5,549 nucleotides of DNA from CAZCZU01 sp964503475 (GTDB lineage: Bacteria; Pseudomonadota; Zetaproteobacteria; Mariprofundales; Mariprofundaceae): NCBI GenBank assembly GCA_964503475.1, contig CAZCZU010000076.1:1-5549 (forward strand), written 5' to 3'. The notes under the pieces were generated by a model, which was given only the letters and a program-made list of their open reading frames with translations, had not been told where the DNA came from and ran no database searches. The position numbers were made by a program, and so were the translations under genes. Shown here piece by piece: positions 1-5,348 of the stretch (its first letter is position 1; each line of letters opens with the position of its first letter).

Positions 1-44
1 CGAATGCCGGAGAGAATCTGAGATGGCTATTTACACAGATAGAT

Positions 45-140
45 TTACAGGCTCGGGCCGGCCAGCCCTTCAATAATCCGGTCGGCCGTTGCCGGCGGCA
101 ACAGGCCTTCGCCATCGGCCTCAAGCGCAAGCGGCGCCAT
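45..140 (-). CDS. Short uncharacterised open frame, 31 codons
   Basis: Not recognised. On the minus strand an ATG at 140 opens a 31-residue frame that ends with TAA at 45; a GAGGG lies 7 bases before the ATG. The frame is also open upstream to a stop at 195-197, and the upstream residues read smoothly (…VLYPTDNEGLH then MAPLALEADGEGLL…, ending …ADRIIEGLAGPSL). So this may be the tail of a decayed longer gene rather than a true small protein. It lies downstream of, and on the same strand as, the glutamine amidotransferase, 78 bp beyond its stop. No signal peptide, membrane segment or known motif is visible. It could equally be chance coding in GC-rich DNA. Confidence 0.25.
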   Translation of the reverse strand: MAPLALEADGEGLLPPATADRIIEGLAGPSL

Positions 141-218
141 ATGCAAGCCCTCATTGTCAGTGGGATAAAGTACCCCCGCATGTGCGGCAGGCGATTATCG
201 TTCTTTGTTATACACTTG

Positions 219-947
219 TCAGTGTTTTTTGCACCGTTGCCTTGCCAGGGCCAGCCATTGCTCCGTCATACGCCGGCACCATGCCTGCATGGCCGGCAGA
301 TGCTCCGCGATGCCGTTGCGAATCATGGTTACCCCTGCATCACCGAGATGGGCACGTTCGCTGGTTCCATAATCGATCCATGCCTCGATCGTGGCCGCGT
401 CCACCTCGACATGGAACTGCAGGCCATACTGGCAACTGCCGAGACGGAATGCCTGTTGCGCGACATCCGGATGGGTCGCCAGAAGTCTGGCCTTTGTCGG
501 CAGGCTGAACGTCTCGCCATGCCACTGGAAAACGACAACCTCTGTTGCAGCAAGCTCCTGAAAAAGAGGATCGCCGGAAGCATCCGGCGTCCCGGCCACC
601 GGATACCAGCCCAACTCCCGCACCGGAGAGGGAAGAATCCTGCTACCGGCTGCTTTGGCCAACAGCTGGGCTCCCAGACAAATGCCGATCACCGGCCGAT
701 CATCGGCAATGGCTTTAGCCAGCAGACCAAGTTCCGCCTCGATATACGGCAGGTGCCCGTCACTGGCCGACTGCGGGCCACCCATCACGATCAGGCCGGC
801 AACATCGCTGAAATCATCAGGCAATGCATCGCCCTTGTGCGGGTGCACTGTTGTCAGGCGATGACCCTGGGCTCGAATGACCTCACCGATCACACCCGGC
901 GGTTCGATATCCAGATGCTGGATCACCAAAAAATGCATTTGTTCCAC
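219..947 (-). CDS. Class I glutamine amidotransferase (GMP synthase GATase-like, stand-alone)
   Basis: A 242-residue stand-alone class I (triad-type) glutamine amidotransferase domain of the kind grouped with the N-terminal half of GMP synthase. What is seen: a GLIVMGGP oxyanion-type strand (about residues 51-58), the nucleophile elbow GICLGAQ with Cys90, a QWHGE motif (141-145) typical of GMP synthase-like GATases, and QFHVE with the catalytic His179 and Glu181. The triad is therefore complete. The usual partner synthetase domain is absent, as in other soluble proteins of this group, whose physiological acceptor is mostly unknown; hydrolysis of glutamine or of a gamma-glutamyl compound is the expected chemistry. 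The start is GTG (945-947), chosen because AAGGGAG lies 6 bases upstream; an in-frame ATG at 938 would be too far from that site. It is divergent from the trpD2/ybiB-like gene across 68 bp. Family call firm, substrate unknown. Confidence 0.88.
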   Translation of the reverse strand: MEQMHFLVIQHLDIEPPGVIGEVIRAQGHRLTTVHPHKGDALPDDFSDVAGLIVMGGPQSASDGHLPYIEAELGLLAKAIADDRPVIGICLGAQLLAKAAGSRILPSPVRELGWYPVAGTPDASGDPLFQELAATEVVVFQWHGETFSLPTKARLLATHPDVAQQAFRLGSCQYGLQFHVEVDAATIEAWIDYGTSERAHLGDAGVTMIRNGIAEHLPAMQAWCRRMTEQWLALARQRCKKH

Positions 948-1015
948 AAGTCTCTCCCTTACCGGATCGCGCCAGTTCTAGCCTACGCCCCCGGATTGGT
1001 GGTACAAGTCGGCCC
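948..1015. other. 68-bp divergent intergenic region
   Basis: This separates the minus-strand amidotransferase from the plus-strand trpD2/ybiB-like gene and must hold both promoters if both are transcribed from here. Beyond the amidotransferase ribosome binding site, no convincing -35/-10 pair could be picked by eye in either direction, and the SD before the plus-strand ATG is weak (only GGTGG about 13 bases upstream). Confidence 0.5.
954..960 (-). promoter_or_regulatory. Ribosome binding site deciding the GTG start of the amidotransferase
   Basis: AAGGGAG on the minus strand lies 6 bases before the GTG at 945-947. The next in-frame ATG (936-938) would have a spacing of 15 bases, so the GTG start is preferred. 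Confidence 0.6.
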
Positions 1016-1975
1016 ATGAATATCGCTCCTTTGATCCGCCGCGCGGCACGCGGCAAGCACGGTGCCGAAAACCTGACCCGGGATGAAGCGCGCCTGGTGA
1101 TGCAACGACTGATGCAGCCGGATGCAGACGCACTGCAACTGGGCGCCTTCCTGATCGCCCAGCGCATGAAAGGCGAAACACCGGCCGAGTTGGCCGGTTT
1201 CGTTGAAGCAGCCCGCACACACATCGACGGCTATGGAAAACAGCATGCACCTGCCGGCTGCGTAGACCTTCCCTGCTATGCCGGCAAACGGCGTGCCGCT
1301 CCCGTACATCTGGCTGCTGCCCTGAAGGTCCGCGATGAAGGCATTCCCGTTTTCGTCCATGGGGTTGAGCATATCGATGGGCGCATCAGTGCCTGGGATG
1401 CACTGCAGCATGCCGGAGTTCGTCGCGCTTCGGACCTGCAACAGGCAGCTGTATACCTGCAGCAGGATGGCATTGTCTACGCGGATCTCGGCGACATCTG
1501 TCCACCTCTGTTTACCATCTTCGGTCTGCGCCCGCGCCTGGGCGTGCGCACATTTGCCAACACGGTTGCCCGTCTGCTCAACCCGCTCGCCTGCCAGGGA
1601 CAGCTGAACGGCTTTTTCCATACCCCTTATGCCCAACACATGACCGAGGCCAACAAGCTACTGGGTCAGCCTCGATCGCTGGTCTTCATGGGAGCAGAAG
1701 GCGATCCTGAGCTGTATGCCGACCGCCAGAAGGTGCTACTGGCCCAGGAAGCAGGCAGCTCTTCAGCCCTTGCCTTCCCTGAGGCGGGAGCATCACCCTA
1801 TCCGCGTGAGGCACTTGAAAGCCCTGAATCACTGCTGCAGCAATTTGCGGCCCTGCTCAGGGGTGAAACCGATGCACGCGAGGCCGTGGTATTGCAGCGC
1901 ATGCACGAAGCATTTACGTTCGCCAGCAAAGGTGTGCTGCCATCGGAATGGCAACGGGAGGTTTATAAACCATGA
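1016..1975 (+). CDS. ybiB: TrpD2/YbiB-like DNA-binding protein (anthranilate phosphoribosyltransferase fold)
   Basis: A 319-residue protein, the usual length of the TrpD2 family (E. coli YbiB is close to 320). It resembles anthranilate phosphoribosyltransferase (TrpD) but lacks its catalytic signatures. The N-terminal all-alpha domain (about 1-70) carries RRAARGKHGAENL and LQLGAFLIAQRMKGET, as in the family. Where TrpD has the PRPP-binding GTGGD loop, this protein reads DLPCYAGKRRAAP (84-96), the TrpD2 version; TrpD's KHGNR is replaced by VHG (114-116). LGVRTFANTVARLLNP (175-190) matches the conserved strand-helix of the fold. Characterised YbiB binds nucleic acid without sequence specificity and is not a tryptophan enzyme, so a DNA-associated rather than biosynthetic role is expected. 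The start is supported by alignment of the first 20 residues with YbiB, although its SD is weak. It overlaps the next gene by 4 bp (ATGA), implying coupled translation. Confidence 0.85.
   Translation: MNIAPLIRRAARGKHGAENLTRDEARLVMQRLMQPDADALQLGAFLIAQRMKGETPAELAGFVEAARTHIDGYGKQHAPAGCVDLPCYAGKRRAAPVHLAAALKVRDEGIPVFVHGVEHIDGRISAWDALQHAGVRRASDLQQAAVYLQQDGIVYADLGDICPPLFTIFGLRPRLGVRTFANTVARLLNPLACQGQLNGFFHTPYAQHMTEANKLLGQPRSLVFMGAEGDPELYADRQKVLLAQEAGSSSALAFPEAGASPYPREALESPESLLQQFAALLRGETDAREAVVLQRMHEAFTFASKGVLPSEWQREVYKP
1956..1961 (+). promoter_or_regulatory. Ribosome binding site of the DJ-1/YajL-like gene
   Basis: GGGAGG lies inside the last codons of the upstream gene, 10 bases before the ATG at 1972. 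The spacing is a little long but the match is good, and it supports the overlapping start. Confidence 0.5.
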
Positions 1976-2526
1976 CGAATGTACTGGTTCCATTCACCAC
2001 GGGCGTTGAAGAGCTCGAATTTGTCGCCGTGGTCGACATTCTGCGCCGTGCCGGGCTGAAGGTATGCACGGCAAGCCTCGACGGAGCAACGGTAACCGGG
2101 CGCTCCGGCATCACCATTCAGCCCGATGCCTCCCTGACGGATGTCATGCAAGATGAGTGGGAGATGGTGGTACTTCCGGGTGGCCTGCCCAATGCCCACC
2201 TGTTGCGCGATGATGCCAATGTAAAGGAGATCGTGGAGCGCCTGCGCCAGCAGCGCAAATCGATTGCCGCCATCTGTGCCGCTCCCACGGCACTTGCCGC
2301 TTACGGCCTTATTGATGGCAGGCGTGTCACCTCCTACCCCGGCGTCAAGGCACAGATACAGGAGCTGGCGCCGTCGGCTGTGTACGTCGACGAAGCCGTC
2401 GTTGAAGACGATTTCCTCACCACCAGCCGTGGTGCCGGCACTGCCGTCGAATTTGCCCTGCGCCTGGTGTCCCGCCTGTGCGGCCAGGAAAAGGCAGATG
2501 AGGTTCGCACTTCAATTGTTGCCTGA
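1972..2526 (+). CDS. yajL: DJ-1/PfpI family protein, YajL-like
   Basis: A 184-residue single-domain member of the DJ-1/ThiJ/PfpI superfamily, full length for the DJ-1/YajL branch. What is seen: the N-terminal strand VLVPFTTGVEELE, whose Glu16 corresponds to the acidic residue (Glu18 in human DJ-1) that tunes the reactive cysteine; LPGGLPNA (69-76); the nucleophile elbow IAAICAAPTALAAYG with Cys102; VTSYPG (119-124); and the C-terminal LTTSRGAGTAVEFAL (149-163), a family hallmark. The DJ-1 His126 position is Tyr122 here, a replacement common among bacterial relatives. Members act in the cytoplasm as redox-sensitive stress proteins with reported glyoxalase-like or protein deglycase activity; which applies here cannot be told. 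The start overlaps the ybiB-like stop by 4 bp, so the two form one transcription unit. It converges on the roadblock gene with 23 bp between the stops. Confidence 0.88.
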   Translation: MTNVLVPFTTGVEELEFVAVVDILRRAGLKVCTASLDGATVTGRSGITIQPDASLTDVMQDEWEMVVLPGGLPNAHLLRDDANVKEIVERLRQQRKSIAAICAAPTALAAYGLIDGRRVTSYPGVKAQIQELAPSAVYVDEAVVEDDFLTTSRGAGTAVEFALRLVSRLCGQEKADEVRTSIVA

Positions 2527-2549
2527 GCCTCGTTAATTGAAACGCTGCT

Positions 2550-3092
2550 TTAAACAGCCGGCTGATTTTTCTGAGCCTCAATATCTGCCAGAACCCTTTC
2601 CGTGAAGCCGTCGGCATCAAAGACAAACCTGTCGTTTGCTATCCTGGGTTGGGTCTCTTCCCTATCCGGGCCAGCATGAACTGCATCATTTGCCTGAACG
2701 TCGGAAATCACCTTCAGCGAATGTCGAAAGTCACTGGCTAACTGCTCTGCATATCCGACCACTTTGCCGATATTGGCATGGCTATCGCCCACGACGGTTA
2801 GCAGGAACCTTGCTACTGTCGTAATGATGACAGGGTTGCCTTTGATATCGCATACCGTCCGGTTATAGCGTGTTGAGCTCTCACCATGCGCCAGCATGCT
2901 TCCCAGGTTGGTGATATAGGTTGCCATCTTGGCAATGTCGGTTGGCAGTATCGCATCGAATTTACTCCCCCAGGCCAGGATCCGGCCTCCGGATGTCGAA
3001 AGGACGGCTGCAACGATATCACTTTCGGCAAGGGTCTCCTTAAAACGTTTCTCAGCCCTGGTGACTGATTGTTGATCGATTTCATATGCCAT
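2550..3092 (-). CDS. Roadblock/LC7-domain protein
   Basis: A 180-residue protein that looks like a roadblock/LC7 (dynein light chain-like, MglB type) domain followed by a polar tail. The predicted core runs from about residue 24 to 120: strand DIVAAVLSTSGGRILAWG, helix TDIAKMATYITNLGSMLAHG, strands RTVCDIKGNPVIITTVA and RFLLTVVGD, then helix ANIGKVVGYAEQLASDF. This strand-helix-strand-strand-helix order, with the small-residue turn SGGRIL, is typical. The C-terminal 45 residues are charged, probably flexible, and end in a helix. Such bacterial domains often partner small GTPases or sensory machinery, but no GTPase gene is in this window. The ATG at 3092 is chosen because GAGG lies 5 bases upstream and the promoter at 3136-3163 would start the transcript near 3129, leaving no leader for the in-frame GTG at 3125. 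No membrane segment is visible. Family call likely; function unknown. Confidence 0.68.
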   Translation of the reverse strand: MAYEIDQQSVTRAEKRFKETLAESDIVAAVLSTSGGRILAWGSKFDAILPTDIAKMATYITNLGSMLAHGESSTRYNRTVCDIKGNPVIITTVARFLLTVVGDSHANIGKVVGYAEQLASDFRHSLKVISDVQANDAVHAGPDREETQPRIANDRFVFDADGFTERVLADIEAQKNQPAV

Positions 3093-3097
3093 GATCG

Positions 3098-3101
3098 CCT
3101 C
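3098..3101 (-). promoter_or_regulatory. Ribosome binding site deciding the roadblock ATG start
   Basis: GAGG on the minus strand lies 5 bases before the ATG at 3090-3092. The alternative GTG at 3123-3125 has only CCTTAA in front and no SD. Confidence 0.55.
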
Positions 3102-3132
3102 GTTACGATTTAATATGCGCGACACTTAAGGC

Positions 3133-3156
3133 ATAAGTATATTACCATTTACTTAT
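3133..3156. repeat. 24-bp dyad over the roadblock promoter (candidate operator)
   Basis: ATAAGTA (3133-3139) and TACTTAT (3150-3156) are perfect 7-bp inverted arms separated by 10 bases. The dyad covers the -10 and most of the -35/-10 spacer, a position where bound repressor would block RNA polymerase. Being AT-rich, some symmetry could arise by chance. Confidence 0.45.
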
Positions 3157-3163
3157 ATATCAA
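3136..3163 (-). promoter_or_regulatory. Sigma70-type promoter of the roadblock gene
   Basis: On the minus strand TTGATA (-35, 3158-3163) and TATACT (-10, 3136-3141) are separated by 16 bases. This is the best promoter-like pair seen in the window. It predicts transcription starting near 3129 and a leader of about 37 bases to the ATG at 3092. It gives the roadblock gene its own promoter, separate from the AraC-type gene upstream. Confidence 0.6.
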
Positions 3164-3331
3164 CCTATACGAAACTATTATCATTGGAATCACCCTATCG
3201 CCATGCCCTGCAACTATAAGCTGACACCGTCACATCAGAGCTGAATACAAAGCTGCTGGCCCTTACTCCCCGGAACAAAGTGAAGAGTCACACAACTCGA
3301 TCGTTGCCCGCAAGAGGCAACTGGTCGACTG
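3164..3331. other. Intergenic stretch between AraC-type and roadblock genes
   Basis: About 168 bp upstream of the roadblock promoter. A 6-bp hairpin, GTTGCC (3303-3308) with GGCAAC (3316-3321) and a 7-base loop, lies just beyond the AraC-type stop. It has no T-run in either direction, so it is a weak candidate 3' structure rather than an intrinsic terminator. Nothing else is recognised. Confidence 0.4.
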
Positions 3332-3763
3332 CTAAATCAGTGTTCGGACAGAAAGCGAACGGCCTCTGAACTCTTTCGGAGTCAGGCCGGTGTGTTTCTT
3401 GAACAATCGACAAAAATAATCCGCATCCGATATACCGACATCCAGGGAAATATCCTTCACCTTCATGCGCGGATGCTCGGATAGATATTTTTGCCCGAGG
3501 TACATCCGGTACGCGGCAATATAGGCCATCAGACGCATACCGCATTCGCGCTGAAAGAGCCGACTCAGATAATCGGGCGAAATATCCAGATAGGCCGCAA
3601 TTTTTTCCCGCGACAACACCTTGTGGTAATTTTCATCGATATAAGCCATTGCATACGCAGTAACAATTCCGACCGATGCGACTCTCGCCTCGAATCCGTC
3701 ACCCCATACCTCGTGTAAAAAGGCTTTCTTATCAGGACTAAAAAGTTTCTCCCCGTATCGCAC
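3332..3763 (-). CDS. Short AraC-family transcriptional regulator
   Basis: A 143-residue protein made almost wholly of the AraC/XylS DNA-binding domain. The two helix-turn-helix units are visible: REKIAAYLDISPDYLSRLFQ (about 52-71) and VKDISLDVGISDADYFCRLFKK (102-123), followed by the family signature HTGLTPKEFR (124-133). The first 40 residues are too short for a sugar-binding cupin or other usual sensing domain, so the effector is unknown; it may respond through a partner or to dosage. The start is GTG (3761-3763), chosen because a full AGGAGG lies 6 bases upstream and an in-frame TGA lies just before that site, which rules out a longer protein in this frame. It follows the FeeM/diiron operon but is separated from it by a strong terminator. 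It may control the neighbouring operon, the roadblock gene, or both; this is inference. Confidence 0.85.
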   Translation of the reverse strand: MRYGEKLFSPDKKAFLHEVWGDGFEARVASVGIVTAYAMAYIDENYHKVLSREKIAAYLDISPDYLSRLFQRECGMRLMAYIAAYRMYLGQKYLSEHPRMKVKDISLDVGISDADYFCRLFKKHTGLTPKEFRGRSLSVRTLI

Positions 3764-3769
3764 AACGTC

Positions 3770-3775
3770 CCTCCT
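3770..3775 (-). promoter_or_regulatory. Ribosome binding site of the AraC-type gene
   Basis: A perfect AGGAGG on the minus strand, 6 bases before the GTG at 3761-3763. It fixes the GTG start and argues that the short protein is intended rather than a truncation seen by accident. Confidence 0.7.
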
Positions 3776-3868
3776 CTTTCAGACGCAGCACCTATCCACT
3801 CCAGTGCAGCAGTCATCAGAGATTCACACGGCCTTCCACCATGCACAGCAGACGTTGGCAGCAAAAAG

Positions 3869-3910
3869 AAGCCCCCTCATCATTATGGTTGATGAGGGGG
3901 CTTTATTTTT
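3869..3910. terminator. Strong bidirectional intrinsic terminator
   Basis: A perfect 14-bp stem (3869-3882 with 3890-3903) with a GC-rich base and a 7-base loop. On the plus strand it is followed by a T-rich run (TATTTTTT); on the minus strand, the arm ends in CTTCTTTTT. It begins 12 bp beyond the stop of the diiron-enzyme gene, so its main job is to end the two-gene FeeM/diiron operon and insulate the AraC-type gene from it. Confidence 0.88.
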
Positions 3911-3921
3911 TCAAATCAAGG

Positions 3922-4527
3922 TCACGAGGCCTTTTTTGCAATCTCCTTCAGAAATAACGAATAAGCCAGAACGGTCTGCTCGATATTTTCCTGAACCAGC
4001 AGAAGGTCTGACTCACCAAGCGACTCGGTCAGGGCAATGGCATCTTTAACATGCTTGATATCCTCCTCTCCATGCAGACGCAGGAAATGAAGGCATTTTG
4101 ACCCGTAGGTTTGCTCAAGCACCTGTACCACCTTACCGCCCTCGTTGGCAGCCAGCGCCTCTAGCGGCAAAATGTAGCCCATCAATGCCATCGGACTCTG
4201 GTGGATCACTTTGTAGTACTGCGGTTCCCACAACAGGCGGGTCACCGGCATCTCCGACATCTCATCAAGATTAAAGCCAAGCCCCTCCATATCCCGGCGA
4301 GCAAGCAGTTCGTGGTTTCGCTCTTCACCGATATGCTTGATAAAGCGGTCAAAAGCCTTGCGGTTTCCCGGCTCGATCATGCCGGCAGCCAGCGCCAACA
4401 AACGGGTCGAGTGCCTCACATAATAATAGGTCTGGGCAATAAACTCGGCATAGGCCACTTTTTTATCCCAGGGAAAAGAGGCAACCGCTTCAGAAATTGG
4501 TGTAAGATCCATAGAAATTTTAGACAT
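3922..4527 (-). CDS. Heme-oxygenase-like diiron (HDO-type) enzyme
   Basis: A 201-residue, probably all-helical protein resembling the heme-oxygenase-like fold shared by TenA, PqqC, CADD and the diiron oxidases UndA, BesC and SznF. Likely metal ligands are visible in the right order: Glu69-x2-His72 in HIGEERNHE, Glu123 in LPLEALAANEGG, and His152-x3-Asp156-x2-His159 in LHGEEDIKHVKD. That last pattern is the C-terminal ligand set of the diiron group, so iron- and oxygen-dependent oxidation is expected rather than TenA-type thiaminase chemistry. It could oxidise, desaturate or cleave the product of the adjoining N-acyltransferase, but the substrate is not shown by the sequence. The ATG at 4527 is chosen over one 45 bases upstream because GGGAGG lies 5 bases before it. 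It overlaps the upstream gene by 8 bp, so translation is probably coupled. Cytoplasmic; no signal peptide or membrane segment. Confidence 0.75.
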   Translation of the reverse strand: MSKISMDLTPISEAVASFPWDKKVAYAEFIAQTYYYVRHSTRLLALAAGMIEPGNRKAFDRFIKHIGEERNHELLARRDMEGLGFNLDEMSEMPVTRLLWEPQYYKVIHQSPMALMGYILPLEALAANEGGKVVQVLEQTYGSKCLHFLRLHGEEDIKHVKDAIALTESLGESDLLLVQENIEQTVLAYSLFLKEIAKKAS

Positions 4528-5188
4528 TGTATCCTCCCAGGTTATTTGCATTGTCATTGATATGAACAGCAAGGCGTTTTTTTAACGGGCAACGATGACT
4601 GTCCCAACGCATAAGAAGGGCCTCAGAATTCACATCTTTAAGCCCTTCTGACTTGGCCACCGTCCGGCAATTCAAATAGCGCGAATGAAAGGCTTCGTGA
4701 TGAGGATGCACAGTCGTCAGGCAGGTCTCGATATTGGTTGCATGCATGTATGCCACCATTCCATCAAGCAATAGCCTGGCAACCCGCGCTTGAGAACGGT
4801 GCGCCTCGTCAGTTGCAAAGCGCCACGTTGACGCAAGAACCCTATTCTCCTTCCTGATTTGATTTATCTCGCCGAGAAAGTCTTCGTCAATATTCAGGCC
4901 ATATTGGCTGTCTATGGTATTCGATATGGTACCAATCAACTTGCCTACATCATCCTCCGCAACAAACACCCTAGTCTCAGACAGATCATCCAGATGCGGA
5001 TAGTGAATCAGCATACCACTATCATTTTTATTACAGTATCCCTTTTGCACATAACAACGATAAGTCAGCCGATAAACGTCCTCCATTTCATCCATATTCC
5101 GAATAGTGCGAAGCAGATAACCATCCCTTTGCATGCGAAACGAAGGCACATAAAGAATCGGCTTTGGTGAATTCAACAAATTATACAT
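4520..5188 (-). CDS. FeeM-like N-acyl amino acid synthase
   Basis: A 222-residue acyltransferase of the FeeM type, a GNAT-like fold related to acyl-homoserine-lactone synthases. FeeM moves a fatty acyl chain from acyl carrier protein to an amino acid (tyrosine in the founding case). Visible features in order: the entry helix DEMEDVYRLTYRCYVQKGYCNKND (33-56), which lines up with the (V/I)YRLRY-x-VY-x-x-x-G(Y/F) start of the family; the strand TRVFVAEDDVGKLIGTIS (72-89); WRFATDEAHRSQARVARLLLDGMV (122-145), the acyl-carrier/pantetheine-binding strand and helix; and CLTTVHPHHEAFHSRYLNC (156-174), the V-x-P-x-H…F/Y core. The length is normal. The ATG at 5188 is fixed by AGGAGG 5 bases upstream. 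The chain length and acceptor cannot be told. It is the first gene of an operon with the diiron enzyme and lies downstream of a palindrome-rich control region. Confidence 0.75.
   Translation of the reverse strand: MYNLLNSPKPILYVPSFRMQRDGYLLRTIRNMDEMEDVYRLTYRCYVQKGYCNKNDSGMLIHYPHLDDLSETRVFVAEDDVGKLIGTISNTIDSQYGLNIDEDFLGEINQIRKENRVLASTWRFATDEAHRSQARVARLLLDGMVAYMHATNIETCLTTVHPHHEAFHSRYLNCRTVAKSEGLKDVNSEALLMRWDSHRCPLKKRLAVHINDNANNLGGYNV
4533..4538 (-). promoter_or_regulatory. Ribosome binding site deciding the diiron-enzyme start
   Basis: GGGAGG on the minus strand, 5 bases before the ATG at 4525-4527 and inside the last codons of the FeeM-like gene. It rules against the ATG at 4570-4572, which would give a 15-residue longer protein. 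Confidence 0.65.
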
Positions 5189-5229
5189 CTCTTCCTCCTG
5201 TTAACGGGATATTCCCCGCAGGAAGAGAT
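5187..5229 (-). promoter_or_regulatory. Leader hairpin that can hide the SD and start codon of the FeeM-like gene
   Basis: In the minus-strand transcript AUCUCUUCCU (5229-5220) is perfectly complementary over 10 bases to AGGAAGAGAU (5196-5187). The second arm contains half of the AGGAGG, the whole spacer and the first two bases of the AUG. The 23-base loop carries a small inner dyad (GGGA/TCCC, 5206-5216). Folding would block initiation, so an RNA thermometer, protein- or ligand-released switch, or coupling to transcription is possible. No known riboswitch class is recognised. Confidence 0.5.
5194..5199 (-). promoter_or_regulatory. Ribosome binding site of the FeeM-like gene
   Basis: AGGAGG on the minus strand, 5 bases before the ATG at 5186-5188. 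Its 3' half (5194-5196) is part of the inverted repeat described for 5187-5229. Confidence 0.7.
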
Positions 5230-5255
5230 TTGCGCCTTTTACACCCTCCATCTCA

Positions 5256-5271
5256 TCATTAATATTAATGA
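5256..5271. repeat. Palindrome 1 of 3 (candidate operator)
   Basis: TCATTAATATTAATGA, a perfect 16-bp palindrome, 68 bp upstream of the FeeM-like start. It fits the shared pattern TCATYAA-N2-TTRATGA. A TGTAAA that could be a -10 for the FeeM-like gene lies at 5238-5243; with no good -35 there, this palindrome would occupy about the -35 position, as for an activator site. Confidence 0.55.
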
Positions 5272-5287
5272 TATCGCGTGCGATCTC

Positions 5288-5303
5288 TCATTAATCTTAA
5301 TGA
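5288..5303. repeat. Palindrome 2 of 3 (candidate operator)
   Basis: TCATTAATCTTAATGA: 7-bp arms identical to those of palindrome 1 around a TC centre. The centre is 32 bp from that of palindrome 1, about three helical turns. Confidence 0.55.
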
Positions 5304-5348
5304 ATCCACTTGTTTCATATGGTATTTTAGGTTCCGCCTACTGCGCCT

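Noticed and set aside
948..1015. TTGTAC/TAGGCT as a promoter for the amidotransferase gene
   Set aside because: Only about half of the consensus positions match in each box; not better than chance in a 68-bp region.
141..1019. Long 292-codon plus-strand open frame
   Set aside because: It lies opposite the amidotransferase gene, which has a complete catalytic triad and an SD; the plus-strand translation shows no domain and is rich in His, Arg and Cys as antisense frames of GC-rich genes often are.
983..1639. 218-codon minus-strand open frame
   Set aside because: Antisense to the trpD2/ybiB-like gene, whose translation matches its family along its full length; no recognisable domain.
2544..2570. 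Possible intrinsic terminator between the convergent genes (CAGCCGGCTG followed by ATTTTT)
   Set aside because: The 10-bp palindrome has no room for a loop, so the real stem would be only 3-4 bp; the alternative GCTG/CAGC stem is also 4 bp. Too weak to call.
3123..3125. GTG as the start of the roadblock protein (11 residues longer)
   Set aside because: No SD in front, and it falls only a few bases after the predicted transcription start.
3565..3864. Minus-strand 99-codon frame overlapping the AraC-type gene, considered as a lost sensor domain
   Set aside because: It has no recognisable domain, runs through the terminator-proximal leader, and the AraC-type gene has its own perfect SD and an in-frame stop upstream.
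3877..3895. TCATCA…TGATGA in the terminator as a fourth copy of the palindromic operator
   Set aside because: Centre spacing is different (7 bases between 6-bp arms) and the arms are part of a longer GC-rich terminator stem; similarity is likely coincidence.
4859..5170. 103-codon plus-strand frame opposite the FeeM-like gene
   Set aside because: Antisense shadow with no SD-supported start and no recognisable domain.
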